DNA from: Hyphomicrobiaceae bacterium
Lineage (GTDB): Bacteria > Pseudomonadota > Alphaproteobacteria > Rhizobiales > Hyphomicrobiaceae
Direction: 5' to 3'
DNA length: 64,000 nt
NCBI GenBank assembly: GCA_022842785.1
Contig: JALHOW010000004.1
Span: 1-64,000, forward strand
Positions 1-8,686 of this stretch are shown here, one piece after another (the first letter of the stretch is position 1; every line of letters starts with the position of its first letter). Below the pieces are notes generated by a model. That model searched no databases, was not told where the DNA came from, and saw only the letters and a list, made by a program, of their open reading frames with translations. The position numbers and the translations under genes are program-made.

Positions 1-332
1 ACGTCGCCATCGTCACCGAGACCCTGGCGCTGTTCGTCCGGTATTTCCTGACCATCACACCGCCGCTACCGCAAAGCGAGCAGGAACCGGCCCGCCTGCT
101 CGGACGGGAACGCTTCCAAGTGTTCGTCGCCCAGGTCGGCCGCCGCCTCGCCACCGATCATCGCCTCGTTTCCGAGGTGCTCGAGACCATTGCCAGCAAC
201 AATCCGGACCTCTTTGCCACCGCGTCCGACGATGCACCGCTGCGCACGCGGTCGGCTGGGAACGGGAATGGCGCGTCTCGGGAGACTGCTGCCAGGGCCG
301 AGGAGCCCAAGGAGGACACCGGCCATGGCTGA
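1..332 (+). CDS. CopG-like regulator, C-terminal part (5' end outside window)
   Basis: An open frame enters from the left edge (first full codon at base 3) and stops at 330-332, overlapping the trbB start by 8 bases. The visible 109 residues include the stretch LALFVRYFLT and then FVAQVGRRLA. This resembles the C-terminal half of the CopG-family proteins that commonly precede trbB in alphaproteobacterial trb operons. The ribbon-helix-helix DNA-binding part would lie outside the window, so the family call rests on position and remembered similarity. The last 35 residues are low-complexity and polar. Confidence 0.6.
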   Translation, partial: VAIVTETLALFVRYFLTITPPLPQSEQEPARLLGRERFQVFVAQVGRRLATDHRLVSEVLETIASNNPDLFATASDDAPLRTRSAGNGNGASRETAARAEEPKEDTGHG

Positions 333-1323
333 TCTGCTGTCCCTTCACGCCAGCCAGGAGGCGCAAGGCCGCAGGCGGCAGATGCTACGCACGGCCTTCG
401 GTCCGGCCATCGCTGCGGCGCTCGTTGATCCGACGGTGATCGAGGTGATGGTCAACCCGGACGGTCGTCTGTGGATCGATCGTGCCAGTGTCGGTCGTCA
501 AGACAGCGGCGAACGCATGGGCAGCGCCGAGGTCGAACGTATCATCCGCCTCGTTGCGGCCCACGTGCACCGCGAAGTACACGCCGGCGCCCCGATCGTT
601 TCGGCCGAGCTGCCCGAGACGGGCGAGCGCTTCGAAGGCCTCATGCCGCCCGTCGCGGTCGCGCCGTGCTTCTCCGTGCGCAAGCCGGCCGATGTCCTCT
701 ACCGGCTCGCTGACTATGTGGCCGCCCGCATCATGTCGCCCTTACAGGCCGATGCGCTGGCGATGGCCGTGCGCGAGCGCCGCAACATCCTCGTCGTCGG
801 CGGGACATCCTCCGGCAAGACCACGCTCGTCAACGCACTCCTCGCCGAAGTCGCAGACTGCCACGAGCGTGTTCTCATTCTGGAGGATACGCGCGAGCTC
901 AAATGCGCCGCCAAGGATTGCGTGGCGCTGCGCACCAAACCCGGCGTGGCCTCGCTGGCCGACCTCGTGCGCTCGACACTGCGCCTCAGACCCGACCGCA
1001 TCATCGTCGGCGAGGTGCGCGGACCCGAAGCGCTCGACATGCTCAAAGCCTGGAACACCGGCCATCCCGGCGGCATCACCACCGTGCACGCCAACTCCGC
1101 CGAAGCCGGCCTCTATCGCCTCGAGCAACTCGTGCAGGAGGCCGTCGTCACAGTCCCCCGCGATCTCATCCTCGAGGCCATCGACGTCATTGCCTTCCTG
1201 GCCGGCCGCGGCGCCAACCGCCGGCTCGACGCGCTCGTCGAGCTCACCGACCTCGATGACAGCGGCGACTACCAGCTCAGGCCGCTCGGCACTCCCATCC
1301 TTCGACCCGTTGGTGGAACATGA
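325..1323 (+). CDS. trbB: P-type conjugative transfer ATPase TrbB (VirB11-like)
   Basis: Hexameric secretion ATPase that acts at the cytoplasmic face of the trb type IV secretion channel. The 332-residue protein has a Walker A motif GGTSSGKTT (K165), an Asp-box region VLILEDTREL after it, and the VirB11-type segment IIVGEVRGPEALDML followed by GHPGGITTVHANS. The start at 325 (MADLL) is chosen because GGAGG lies ten bases upstream. An upstream in-frame start at 190 would run through the preceding gene. The length is normal for TrbB. The stop overlaps the trbC ATG (ATGA at 1320), so the two are probably translationally coupled. Confidence 0.95.
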   Translation: MADLLSLHASQEAQGRRRQMLRTAFGPAIAAALVDPTVIEVMVNPDGRLWIDRASVGRQDSGERMGSAEVERIIRLVAAHVHREVHAGAPIVSAELPETGERFEGLMPPVAVAPCFSVRKPADVLYRLADYVAARIMSPLQADALAMAVRERRNILVVGGTSSGKTTLVNALLAEVADCHERVLILEDTRELKCAAKDCVALRTKPGVASLADLVRSTLRLRPDRIIVGEVRGPEALDMLKAWNTGHPGGITTVHANSAEAGLYRLEQLVQEAVVTVPRDLILEAIDVIAFLAGRGANRRLDALVELTDLDDSGDYQLRPLGTPILRPVGGT

Positions 1324-1778
1324 CGATGCGCGCGCGTGCAGATGATGATTGCTCCGCAGCAGGGCTGCCGCCCTGCGACCCGCCCGGCGGGACACCCGCC
1401 GGACCACCCGCCTTTTATGAATCAAGAAAAGGAGGGGGTTCGGGGCCTCCCCGAATGGGTGTGGGCGATAGCCCGCTCGCGCAGCGACTGATTGTTTTCA
1501 TCATCACCACGCTGATCTGCACGCCCGCCATGGCTGCCGGGTCCGGCATGCCGTGGGAGGCGCCGCTGCAGCGCATTCTCGAGTCGATCGAGGGGCCGGT
1601 CGCGAAAGTCATTGCCGTCGTCATCATCATCGTCACCGGCTTGAGCCTCGCCTTCGGCGATATGGGCGGCGGACTGCGGCGGCTGCTGCAGATCGTGTTC
1701 GGGCTCTCGATCGCCTTCGCCGCCACGTCGTTCTTCCTGACGTTTTTTTCGTTCGCCGGTGGCGCGCTCATCGACTGA
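1320..1778 (+). CDS. trbC: TrbC pilin-like protein with a repeat-derived N-terminus
   Basis: VirB2-like major pilus subunit precursor. From about residue 58 it looks normal: a hydrophobic signal segment (RLIVFIITTLI), a likely cleavage after AMA, the TrbC signature SGMPWEAPLQRILESIEGP, then two hydrophobic helices. The first ~56 residues are proline/glycine-rich and are encoded by a palindromic repeat at 1350-1488 that is also present at 5434-5572. The ATG at 1320 overlaps the trbB stop and is likely the ancestral start, with the repeat inserted in frame after codon ~10. The ATG at 1455, within the repeat and preceded by AAAAGGAGGGGG, is an alternative start giving 108 residues, the usual TrbC size. 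Confidence 0.8.
   Translation: MTMRARADDDCSAAGLPPCDPPGGTPAGPPAFYESRKGGGSGPPRMGVGDSPLAQRLIVFIITTLICTPAMAAGSGMPWEAPLQRILESIEGPVAKVIAVVIIIVTGLSLAFGDMGGGLRRLLQIVFGLSIAFAATSFFLTFFSFAGGALID
1350..1488 (+). repeat. Palindromic BIME-like repeat, copy A, inside the trbC reading frame
   Basis: About 139 bp made of two inverted arms. Each arm carries a GTCGCT(G/T)CGCGAGCGGG-type end followed by nested GC hairpins such as GGCGGGACACCCGCC, with a short AT-richer centre (CCTTTTATGAATCAAGAAAAGG). It matches the reverse complement of 5434-5572 along nearly its whole length, with scattered substitutions. One arm also matches 22824-22900. The family resembles bacterial REP/BIME elements. No transposase is visible in the window. 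Confidence 0.75.
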
Positions 1779-1799
1779 CGTTACGGAGTTGCCATCACC

Positions 1800-2072
1800 A
1801 TGCTCGGACAACCGACCTCGCTTCCCGGCTTCGAAGTCGCCCTGCACCGATCGTTGACGGAACCGATCCTGCTCGCCGGCGCGCCACGCAGCTTCGCGAT
1901 CCTCAACGGGACGCTCGCCGCCGCGATCGGACTTGGTCTGCGATTGTGGATCGCTGGTCTCATCATCTGGCTCGTCGGCCACGCCTTCGCTGTCTGGGTC
2001 ACGCGCAAAGATCGTGAATTTCTGACCGTTCTCTCCCGCCACGCCCGCCACAAAGGAGCGCTCTCATGCTGA
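1800..2072 (+). CDS. trbD: Conjugal transfer protein TrbD (VirB3-like)
   Basis: Small inner-membrane component of the mating channel, 90 residues, which is normal for TrbD. The N-terminus (LPGFEVALHRSLTEPILLAGAPR) carries the VirB3/TrbD signature in which the protein begins cytoplasmic. A hydrophobic hairpin follows at about residues 33-67. The ATG of trbE (2066) lies inside its last codons, so trbD and trbE are coupled as in other trb operons. Confidence 0.9.
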   Translation: MLGQPTSLPGFEVALHRSLTEPILLAGAPRSFAILNGTLAAAIGLGLRLWIAGLIIWLVGHAFAVWVTRKDREFLTVLSRHARHKGALSC

Positions 2073-5000
2073 ACCTCGCCGAATACCGCAAGACCGCGAC
2101 CGGACTCGCTGACTATCTGCCCTGGGCCAGCCTCGTCGCGCCCGGCATCGTCCTCAACAAGGATGGTTCCTTCCAGCGGACGATCCGCTATCGCGGTCCT
2201 GACCTCGACAGCGCGACGGACGCCGGGCTCGTCGCGGTCTCGGCGCGCCTGAATAACGTGCTGCGCCGCTTTGGCGAGGGCTGGGCCTTGTTCTTCGAGG
2301 CCGAGCGCGTGCCGGCCAACCAGTATCCGGGACATCGCTTCGATGACGCCGCTTCTTGGCTCGTCGATCAGGAGCGATATGCGTCCTTCTCGGCCGACGG
2401 TGCGCATCATGAGAGCCGGTACTATCTAACCCTTCTTTATCTGCCACCACCGGAGCATCAGGGCCGCGCCGAGCGGCTGCTGTATGAGCGCCAGGAGGGA
2501 TACAGCGACGAGGCCGACGTCTGGGGCCAGCTCACCTGGTTCGAGACCGAGACGACGCGGGCGCTCGAACTCTTGTCGTCGATCCTGCCGGAAGCGGAGG
2601 CGCTCGATGATGTCGAGACGCTCACCTATCTGCACGGGACGATCTCCGACAAACGCCATCCAGTGACGGTGCCGAGCGTTCCGACGCACCTCGATGCCAT
2701 ACTGTGTGATACGTCATTTCTTGGCGGCGTCGAGCCGAAGCTCGGGCGCCAGCACCTGCGCCTGCTAACCGTGACGGGATTCCCGAACACGACAACGCCC
2801 GGTCTGCTCGACGCGCTCAATGATCTCGGCTTTGCCTATCGCTGGACCACGCGCTGGATCGCGCTCGACAAGATCCAAGCCAATCGGCAGCTGACGAAGC
2901 TCCGACGGCAGTGGTTCGCCAAGCGGAAGTCGGTCGCCGCGATCCTGCGTGAGGTCATGTTCAACCGCGAGACGACGCTGGTCGACTCCGATGCCGACAA
3001 CAAGGCCGCCGATGCAGACGAGGCGCTGCAGGAGCTTGGCGCCGACGATGTCGCGTTCGGTTATCTGACGACGACACTTGTCGTCGGCGATGCCGATCCC
3101 AAGCGCGCCGATGAAAAGCTGCTGGCGCTGGAGCGGATTATCAATGGCCGCGGCTTCACGACTATTCGCGAGACGCTGAATGCTGTCGAGGCGTGGCTCG
3201 GCTCGCTCCCCGGCAACCCCTATGCCAACGTGCGCCAGCCGATCGTCCATACGCTCAACCTCGCTCACATGATGCCGGTCTCGGCGGTGTGGGCGGGTCC
3301 GGAGAAGAACCGGCATCTCGACGCGCCGCCGCTGATGATGACGGAGACGCGCGGTGCCACGCCGTTCCGGCTCGATCTACACAGCGGCGATGTCGGTCAT
3401 GCCTTCGTCGTCGGTCCGACCGGCTCCGGCAAGTCCGTACTGCTCTCCCTGCTGGCAATGCAGTTTCGCCGCTTCATCGGCGCCCAGGTGGCGATCTTCG
3501 ATCGTGGCCGATCGGCACGCGCGGCATCCCTCGCCATGGGCGGGGAGAGTATCGAGCTCGGCCTCGAGGGATCGCTGTCGCTGCAGCCGCTCGCTCGCAT
3601 CGATGAACCCGGCGAAGTGGCCTTTGCACTCGAATGGGTGGGCGGTCTCATCATCAATGAGGGCGTGACGATCACACCCGAGATCAAGGACGCGCTTTGG
3701 ACTGCATTGAAGAGCCTCGCATCGGCACCGAAGGCTGAGCGCACGCTGACTGGCCTCGCCGTGCTCGTGCAGTCCAGTGCGCTCAGCCAGGCGCTGGCGC
3801 CGTACACGCTCGAGGGCCCGTACGGCCGTCTACTCGATGGCGCGACGGAGAATTTGGCACTGAGCGACGTACTGCACGTCGAGATGGAACCGCTCATGCA
3901 GCACAAGCGGCTAATCCCGCCGGTGCTCACCTATCTCTTCCACCGCCTCGAGGCCCGTTTCAGCGGCCGACCGACGCTGCTCGTGCTCGACGAAGCCTGG
4001 ACTTTCCTCGACGAGCCGATGTTCGCTGCCCGCATCCGCGAATGGCTTAAGACGTTGCGCAAGAAGAACGTCGCCGTGCTGTTCGCCACCCAGTCGCTCG
4101 CCGACATCGAGCGCTCGGCCATCTCGCCTGTCATCATCGAGAGCTGCCCGACGCGCATCTTTCTGCCCAATGACCGGGCCCTCGAGCCGCAGATGCGCGC
4201 GGTCTACGAGCGGTTCGGCCTCAACGGCCGTCAGATCGAGATCCTCGGTCTCGCCACGCCGAAGCGGGACTACTACGTGCAGTCGGCGCAAGGCAACCGG
4301 CTGTTCGAGCTCGGTCTCGGCCCGGTGGCACTTGCATTCACGGCCGCCTCATCGCCCGACGACCAGAAGCTCATCGATCGCACGATCGCCGAGGCGGCCG
4401 ACGCCGGCTTCGCCGATGCGTTCCTGCGTGCCAAAGGCCTCACCTGGGCAGCAGATCTCCTGGCGTCATTTCCCGGCGCCAAGCGCCCGCGGACCACACC
4501 GCCACCGCTGCCACGCATCGTTCCGACGGCGCTCCCTCCGGCATCTGACACGTCGCAGTCCGACTTGCCGGAAGGAGTGCCAGCGCCGGAGCCAGCGGCG
4601 GCACCAACAGACCGCGACGATCTTCTTGAGCACCTCGCGCAATTCCCCTTATCGGCCAAGCCCAACCGCGCCGCACGACGACGCGCGGCACGCGGGGTTG
4701 CTACCGTGCTCGCACTGGCACTCCTGACGAGCACTGCCATCCCGCCTCGAGCGCACGCGCTGACTGTCTTCGATCCCGCGAACTACCAGCAGAACCTGCT
4801 GTCGGCCGCCCGTGCCCTCGAACAGATCAACACTCAGGTACGTGCCCTGCAGAACCAGGCGCAAATGATCCTGCGCATGGATCAGAACCTGACACGGCTC
4901 GGGCGCACCCTGTCACCCGACCTTCAGCGCACCTTGACCGGCATCCAAACCCAGCTCCGCGCCGGCCAGGGCATCGCGCTAAAACTCCAACAGACGCAGT

Positions 5001-5401
5001 CCACCTACGAACGCCTCTTCCCAGCCCAGGTCTCGGCCGCGCTCTCGTCGAATGACGTGTTGCGCAATGCCAAAACACGATGGGACGAGGAATACGCCGG
5101 CCTCAAACGCGCCGCCTTCCTGCAAGGCCAGATCGCCGACGGCATCGAAACCGACACACGCCTCCTCGGCGACGCCATGACGCGATCACGCAACGCCGTC
5201 GGCGCCCTCGATGCCACACAAGCCGGCAACGAACTCACCGGCCTCGCCGTCAAACAGTCCCTCGCACTGCAAGGTCTACTTGCTGCGCAGCATCGTGCCG
5301 AAACCATCACACGAGCCCGCAGCCTCGCTACCGAAGATGAAGCCCGCCAGCGCTTCAAATCCTTCGTCGGCACGGGATCTGGGTACTCAGCAGGTCGATG
5401 A
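2066..5401 (+). CDS. trbE-trbJ: TrbE (VirB4-like ATPase) fused in frame to TrbJ (VirB5-like)
   Basis: A single uninterrupted frame of 1111 codons. Residues 1 to about 815 are TrbE: Walker A GPTGSGKS (K456), Walker B LLVLDEAW (D642-E643) and the VirB4-type segment FATQSLADIERS. A Pro/Ala-rich linker of about 70 residues follows. At about 870-898 comes a basic stretch and a hydrophobic signal-like segment ending in AHA. Residues 899-1111 read as mature TrbJ (LTVFDPANYQQN, then long amphipathic helices with QINTQV). In known operons trbE (~815 aa) and trbJ (~240 aa) are separate genes. TrbE is cytoplasmic and TrbJ is exported. An in-frame GTG at 4706 would start a plausible signal peptide and could allow separate TrbJ synthesis. 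Confidence 0.88.
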   Translation: MLNLAEYRKTATGLADYLPWASLVAPGIVLNKDGSFQRTIRYRGPDLDSATDAGLVAVSARLNNVLRRFGEGWALFFEAERVPANQYPGHRFDDAASWLVDQERYASFSADGAHHESRYYLTLLYLPPPEHQGRAERLLYERQEGYSDEADVWGQLTWFETETTRALELLSSILPEAEALDDVETLTYLHGTISDKRHPVTVPSVPTHLDAILCDTSFLGGVEPKLGRQHLRLLTVTGFPNTTTPGLLDALNDLGFAYRWTTRWIALDKIQANRQLTKLRRQWFAKRKSVAAILREVMFNRETTLVDSDADNKAADADEALQELGADDVAFGYLTTTLVVGDADPKRADEKLLALERIINGRGFTTIRETLNAVEAWLGSLPGNPYANVRQPIVHTLNLAHMMPVSAVWAGPEKNRHLDAPPLMMTETRGATPFRLDLHSGDVGHAFVVGPTGSGKSVLLSLLAMQFRRFIGAQVAIFDRGRSARAASLAMGGESIELGLEGSLSLQPLARIDEPGEVAFALEWVGGLIINEGVTITPEIKDALWTALKSLASAPKAERTLTGLAVLVQSSALSQALAPYTLEGPYGRLLDGATENLALSDVLHVEMEPLMQHKRLIPPVLTYLFHRLEARFSGRPTLLVLDEAWTFLDEPMFAARIREWLKTLRKKNVAVLFATQSLADIERSAISPVIIESCPTRIFLPNDRALEPQMRAVYERFGLNGRQIEILGLATPKRDYYVQSAQGNRLFELGLGPVALAFTAASSPDDQKLIDRTIAEAADAGFADAFLRAKGLTWAADLLASFPGAKRPRTTPPPLPRIVPTALPPASDTSQSDLPEGVPAPEPAAAPTDRDDLLEHLAQFPLSAKPNRAARRRAARGVATVLALALLTSTAIPPRAHALTVFDPANYQQNLLSAARALEQINTQVRALQNQAQMILRMDQNLTRLGRTLSPDLQRTLTGIQTQLRAGQGIALKLQQTQSTYERLFPAQVSAALSSNDVLRNAKTRWDEEYAGLKRAAFLQGQIADGIETDTRLLGDAMTRSRNAVGALDATQAGNELTGLAVKQSLALQGLLAAQHRAETITRARSLATEDEARQRFKSFVGTGSGYSAGR

Positions 5402-5601
5402 GAATGGAAGAAACCTCGATGTTCGTGCAAATAGTCGCTTCGCGAGCGGGCTACCGCCCGCACCCGTTCGGGGAGACCCCGAGCCCCCTCCTTTTTGAAA
5501 CTTCAAGAGACGGGTGGTCCGGCGGGTGTCCCGCCGGCTGGGGTGCGGGGCTGGCCCCGCTCGCGCAGCGACGCCACCGCGGCTACCGACGACGACAATA
5601 G
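5398..5601 (+). pseudogene. Probable trbK remnant interrupted by a repeat
   Basis: An ATG at 5398 overlaps the trbE-J stop (ATGA), the normal arrangement for a coupled next gene. trbK (entry exclusion lipoprotein) normally sits between trbJ and trbL. After about 12 codons the frame enters the palindromic repeat at 5434 and stays in it to 5572, ending at 5601 with no lipobox or TrbK-like sequence. I infer that trbK was disrupted or replaced by the repeat. The 67-codon product has no recognisable feature and may never have been trbK. Confidence 0.3.
5434..5572 (-). repeat. Palindromic BIME-like repeat, copy B, between trbJ and trbL
   Basis: Same element as 1350-1488 in the opposite orientation. 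Both ends read GTCGCT(T/G)CGCGAGCGGG on their respective strands, so the element is an inverted dimer of a ~65-bp unit. Each unit has a short hairpin (CGGGCTACCGCCCG or GGGGCCAGCCCC) and a longer one (CGGGGAGACCCCG or GGCGGGACACCCGCC). The centre is CTCCTTTTTGAAACTTCAAG. It fills most of the space where trbK is expected and could form strong secondary structure in the trb mRNA. Confidence 0.8.
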
Positions 5602-5689
5602 CCGCAGCCTGACCATTCACCCCTGACACGACCAACGGCGACCGCGATATCCGCCGACTGCGGAGCCTTGCCCGGAGCCTGAGAAGCAT

Positions 5690-6979
5690 ATGGACGATCT
5701 CGCCATCATCGACCAGTTCACAGCGACGTTCAGTCGATACATTGACAGTGGTTTCGGACTGCTCGCTGGCGACGTCGCATTCCTGACGAGCATCCTGGTG
5801 GCCATCGACATCACGCTCGCTGGATTGTTCTGGGCGCTGATGGGCGAGGACAATGTCGTCGCTCAGCTCATCCGCAAGGTGTTGTATGTCGGGTTCTTCG
5901 CGCTGCTGCTGTCGAATTTTCAGAGCCTAGCCGACATCATCTTCCAGTCGTTCGCGGGACTCGGTCTGAAGGCTACGGGCACGTCGCTTACTTCGGCCGA
6001 TCTGATGCGGCCGGGGTTTGTGGCCTCGACCGGGTTCACGGCATCGAAGCCGCTGCTGGAGAAGGCCGGCGAGCTGATCGGCATCACTACGTTCTTTTCG
6101 AACTTCGTGACCATCGCTGTGCTGATGCTGGCCTGGGTGATCGTTCTGCTCGCCTTCTTTGTGCTGTCGGTGCAGCTCTTCATCACCATCATCGAATTCA
6201 AGCTGACGGTGCTGGCGGGCTTCGTGCTGGTGCCGTTCGCGCTGTTCGGGCAGACGGCGTTTCTGGCCGAGCGCGTGCTGGGCAATGTGATCTCGTCCGG
6301 CATCAAGCTCATGGTGCTGGCGATCGTGGTCGGTATTGGCTCGTCGATCTTCGGCACGGTTATGCGCCCGACCGGCGAGGTGACGCTGACGCAGGCTGCC
6401 TCCTGTATTCTTGGCGCAATCGCCGTCTTCGGCCTCGCCATCTTCGTTCCCGGCATTGCTGCCGGTCTGATCACCGGCGCGCCGCAGCTGGGGGCCGGCG
6501 CCGCGGTTGCGACCACGGCAGCACTGGGTGGCACGGCAGTTGCCGGTGGCATCGCAACGGCCGGCGCGGCGCGCATGGCCGGGCGCACGGCCGGCGGAGC
6601 CATCAAGTCGGCTGCATCGCTCTCAGGTCGCGTTGGTGCCGCTTATGAGGCGGGTGGCACGGCCGGCGTCGCGCGGGCCACGGTCTCTGGACCAGCATCG
6701 CGCATGGCGGCAACGTCGGCGGCGCCGGTGCGCAATGCCTATCGCCACGGCGCCGCACAGGGATACCGGGATGCGGCCTCGTCGGGAGACGGCGGCGGCA
6801 AAAATCCTGACGCCGATCCTTCCGGCGGCAGCGCGTCATCGTCGGGTCCGCCGCCATGGGCGCAGAGCCTCGCCCGCCGCCAACGCATGACCCAGGCGGG
6901 TTTGATGGCTGCGCACGCGCTCCGCGACGGCGACCGCGCGGGTAGCAGCAGCGGCCCCGATCTCAAGAACAAGACGTAG
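5690..6979 (+). CDS. trbL: P-type conjugative transfer protein TrbL (VirB6-like)
   Basis: Polytopic inner-membrane channel component, 429 residues. The first ~280 residues hold about six hydrophobic segments, including the conserved stretch LFITIIEFKLTVLAGFVLVPFALFG. The remainder is a Gly/Ala/Ser-rich cytoplasmic tail (AGGTAVAGGIATAGAARMAGRTAGG) typical of TrbL. It follows the repeat-filled gap after trbJ and precedes trbF by 13 bases. Confidence 0.93.
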   Translation: MDDLAIIDQFTATFSRYIDSGFGLLAGDVAFLTSILVAIDITLAGLFWALMGEDNVVAQLIRKVLYVGFFALLLSNFQSLADIIFQSFAGLGLKATGTSLTSADLMRPGFVASTGFTASKPLLEKAGELIGITTFFSNFVTIAVLMLAWVIVLLAFFVLSVQLFITIIEFKLTVLAGFVLVPFALFGQTAFLAERVLGNVISSGIKLMVLAIVVGIGSSIFGTVMRPTGEVTLTQAASCILGAIAVFGLAIFVPGIAAGLITGAPQLGAGAAVATTAALGGTAVAGGIATAGAARMAGRTAGGAIKSAASLSGRVGAAYEAGGTAGVARATVSGPASRMAATSAAPVRNAYRHGAAQGYRDAASSGDGGGKNPDADPSGGSASSSGPPPWAQSLARRQRMTQAGLMAAHALRDGDRAGSSSGPDLKNKT

Positions 6980-6992
6980 GGGGACGGAGATC

Positions 6993-7691
6993 ATGGCCTT
7001 CAAGCGATCGACCTTACGCTACGGCGAGACGCCGGAACCCGTCACGCCCTACCAGAAAGCCGCACAGGCCTGGGACGAGCGCATGGGCAGTGCGCGCGTG
7101 CAGGCGCACAACTGGCGCCTCGTGGCGGTCGGCAGCCTTGGGCTCTCTCTCCTGCTCGCCGCCATCCTGCTCTGGATCGGGCGAACGAGCGCGGTCGTGC
7201 CCTACATCGTCGAGGTCGACTCGCGCGGTGGCGCGCGTGCCATCGGCCCGGCGGCCGAGATTTATGCGCCGAACGACGCACAGATCGGCTACCACCTCGC
7301 GCGCTTCGTCGACAACGTGCGCGCGCTGTCGATCGATCCCGTCGTCGTGCGGCAGAACTGGCTCAAGGCCTACGACTTCGTGACCGACAAGGCTGCGGTC
7401 ACGCTGAACGAGTACGCGCGCGACAACGATCCATTCGCGCGCGTCGGCCGCCAGACCATCGCCGTTGACGTGACGAGCGTCGTGCGTGCCTCGGACACGT
7501 CCTTCCAGGTGCGCTGGCTGGAACGAACGTTTGAGGGCGGGGCGCTGAGAGACACCAAACGCCTCACCGGCCTCTTCTCGATCGTCATCACGCCACCCCG
7601 TACCGTCGACGCGGTGCGCAAGAATCCGCTCGGCATCTACGTGCACGCCTTCAACTGGTCCCAGGACGTCACCACCGGAGAGTCCAAATGA
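6993..7691 (+). CDS. trbF: Conjugal transfer protein TrbF (VirB8-like)
   Basis: Bitopic inner-membrane assembly factor of 232 residues. A cytoplasmic N-terminus (TPYQKAAQAWDERMGSARVQAHNWR) precedes one transmembrane helix at about 45-65 and a periplasmic VirB8-like domain. GGAG precedes the ATG at 6993. The stop overlaps trbG by four bases (ATGA at 7688). Confidence 0.93.
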   Translation: MAFKRSTLRYGETPEPVTPYQKAAQAWDERMGSARVQAHNWRLVAVGSLGLSLLLAAILLWIGRTSAVVPYIVEVDSRGGARAIGPAAEIYAPNDAQIGYHLARFVDNVRALSIDPVVVRQNWLKAYDFVTDKAAVTLNEYARDNDPFARVGRQTIAVDVTSVVRASDTSFQVRWLERTFEGGALRDTKRLTGLFSIVITPPRTVDAVRKNPLGIYVHAFNWSQDVTTGESK

Positions 7692-8686
7692 GCACGTTGC
7701 GTTGTGTTGTGGTTGCTCTCGTAGCGGCGAGTGGCCTCAGTGCTTGCACCCCCAGCATCAAGGTGCCGGAGATCCCCATCCTCGACAGTCCGGCCCTGGC
7801 CGCCCGGCGCGACCCGGAACCGAAGCCGCCCGTCCACTATGTCGAGGTGCCGACGCCGCTTCCGCTTCCCGGCCAGCTCAAGCCCGTCAGCAAGGAAGTC
7901 GACAAGAAGAAGGATGCTCGCCCGCCGTCGGAGCGGGTAACAGGAGCTAACGCTGCGGCGCGCGTCGAGCCGGTCAAGGATGGCTATATCAATGCCATCC
8001 AGGTCTATCCCTACACCAAGGGTGCGCTGTATCAACTCTATGCCGCCGTCAATCAAGTGACCGACGTCGCGCTCGAGGCGGGTGAAAGGCTCGTCTCCGT
8101 GTCGGCCGGCGATACCGTGCGATGGGTGGTCGGCGACACGACGAGTGGCGACGGGAAGGAAGCGCAAGTCCACATCCTAGTGAAGCCGGTCGGCGCCGAC
8201 CTCGAGACCAATCTCGTCATCACCACGGACCGGCGCACCTACCACCTCGAGATGCGCTCCAGCGACAAGACCTACATGGCGTCGGTGTCGTGGACGTATC
8301 CTGCAGCCGAACTCGTATCCCTGCGCAAGCAGCGTGACGAAGTCGCAGCCTCACTCGCGTCGATCGCCGACGGCGGCGTCAACATAGACCAGCTGCGCTT
8401 CCGCTACCGCATCGAGGGCGACGCGCCCTGGAAGCCGCGCCAGGTCTTCGATGATGGCGCCAAGGTCTACATCCAGTTTCCGTCGGGCCTTGCGCAAAGC
8501 GAAGCGCCGCCCCTGTTCGTCATCGGCCCCGATGGCAAGTCCGCGCTCGTCAATTACCGCGTGCGGGGGACGACCTACATCGTCGATCGGCTGTTCGCCG
8601 CCGCCGAGCTGCGCCTCGGCTCGGCCCCACAGCGGGTCGTGCGCATTGTCCGCACGGACGCGGTCTGGCGGGAGACGCGCTCATGA
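7688..8686 (+). CDS. trbG: P-type conjugative transfer lipoprotein TrbG (VirB9-like)
   Basis: Outer-membrane core-complex component, 332 residues. A lipoprotein signal ends in LSAC (Cys20). The middle contains the VirB9/TrbG-type beta domain (YPYTKGALYQLYAAVNQVTDVALEAGERL) and a C-terminal domain with FRYRIEGDAPWKPRQVFDDG, which matches the conserved VirB9 C-terminal motif. It overlaps trbF and trbI by four bases at each end, so the three are co-translated. Confidence 0.94.
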   Translation: MSTLRCVVVALVAASGLSACTPSIKVPEIPILDSPALAARRDPEPKPPVHYVEVPTPLPLPGQLKPVSKEVDKKKDARPPSERVTGANAAARVEPVKDGYINAIQVYPYTKGALYQLYAAVNQVTDVALEAGERLVSVSAGDTVRWVVGDTTSGDGKEAQVHILVKPVGADLETNLVITTDRRTYHLEMRSSDKTYMASVSWTYPAAELVSLRKQRDEVAASLASIADGGVNIDQLRFRYRIEGDAPWKPRQVFDDGAKVYIQFPSGLAQSEAPPLFVIGPDGKSALVNYRVRGTTYIVDRLFAAAELRLGSAPQRVVRIVRTDAVWRETRS

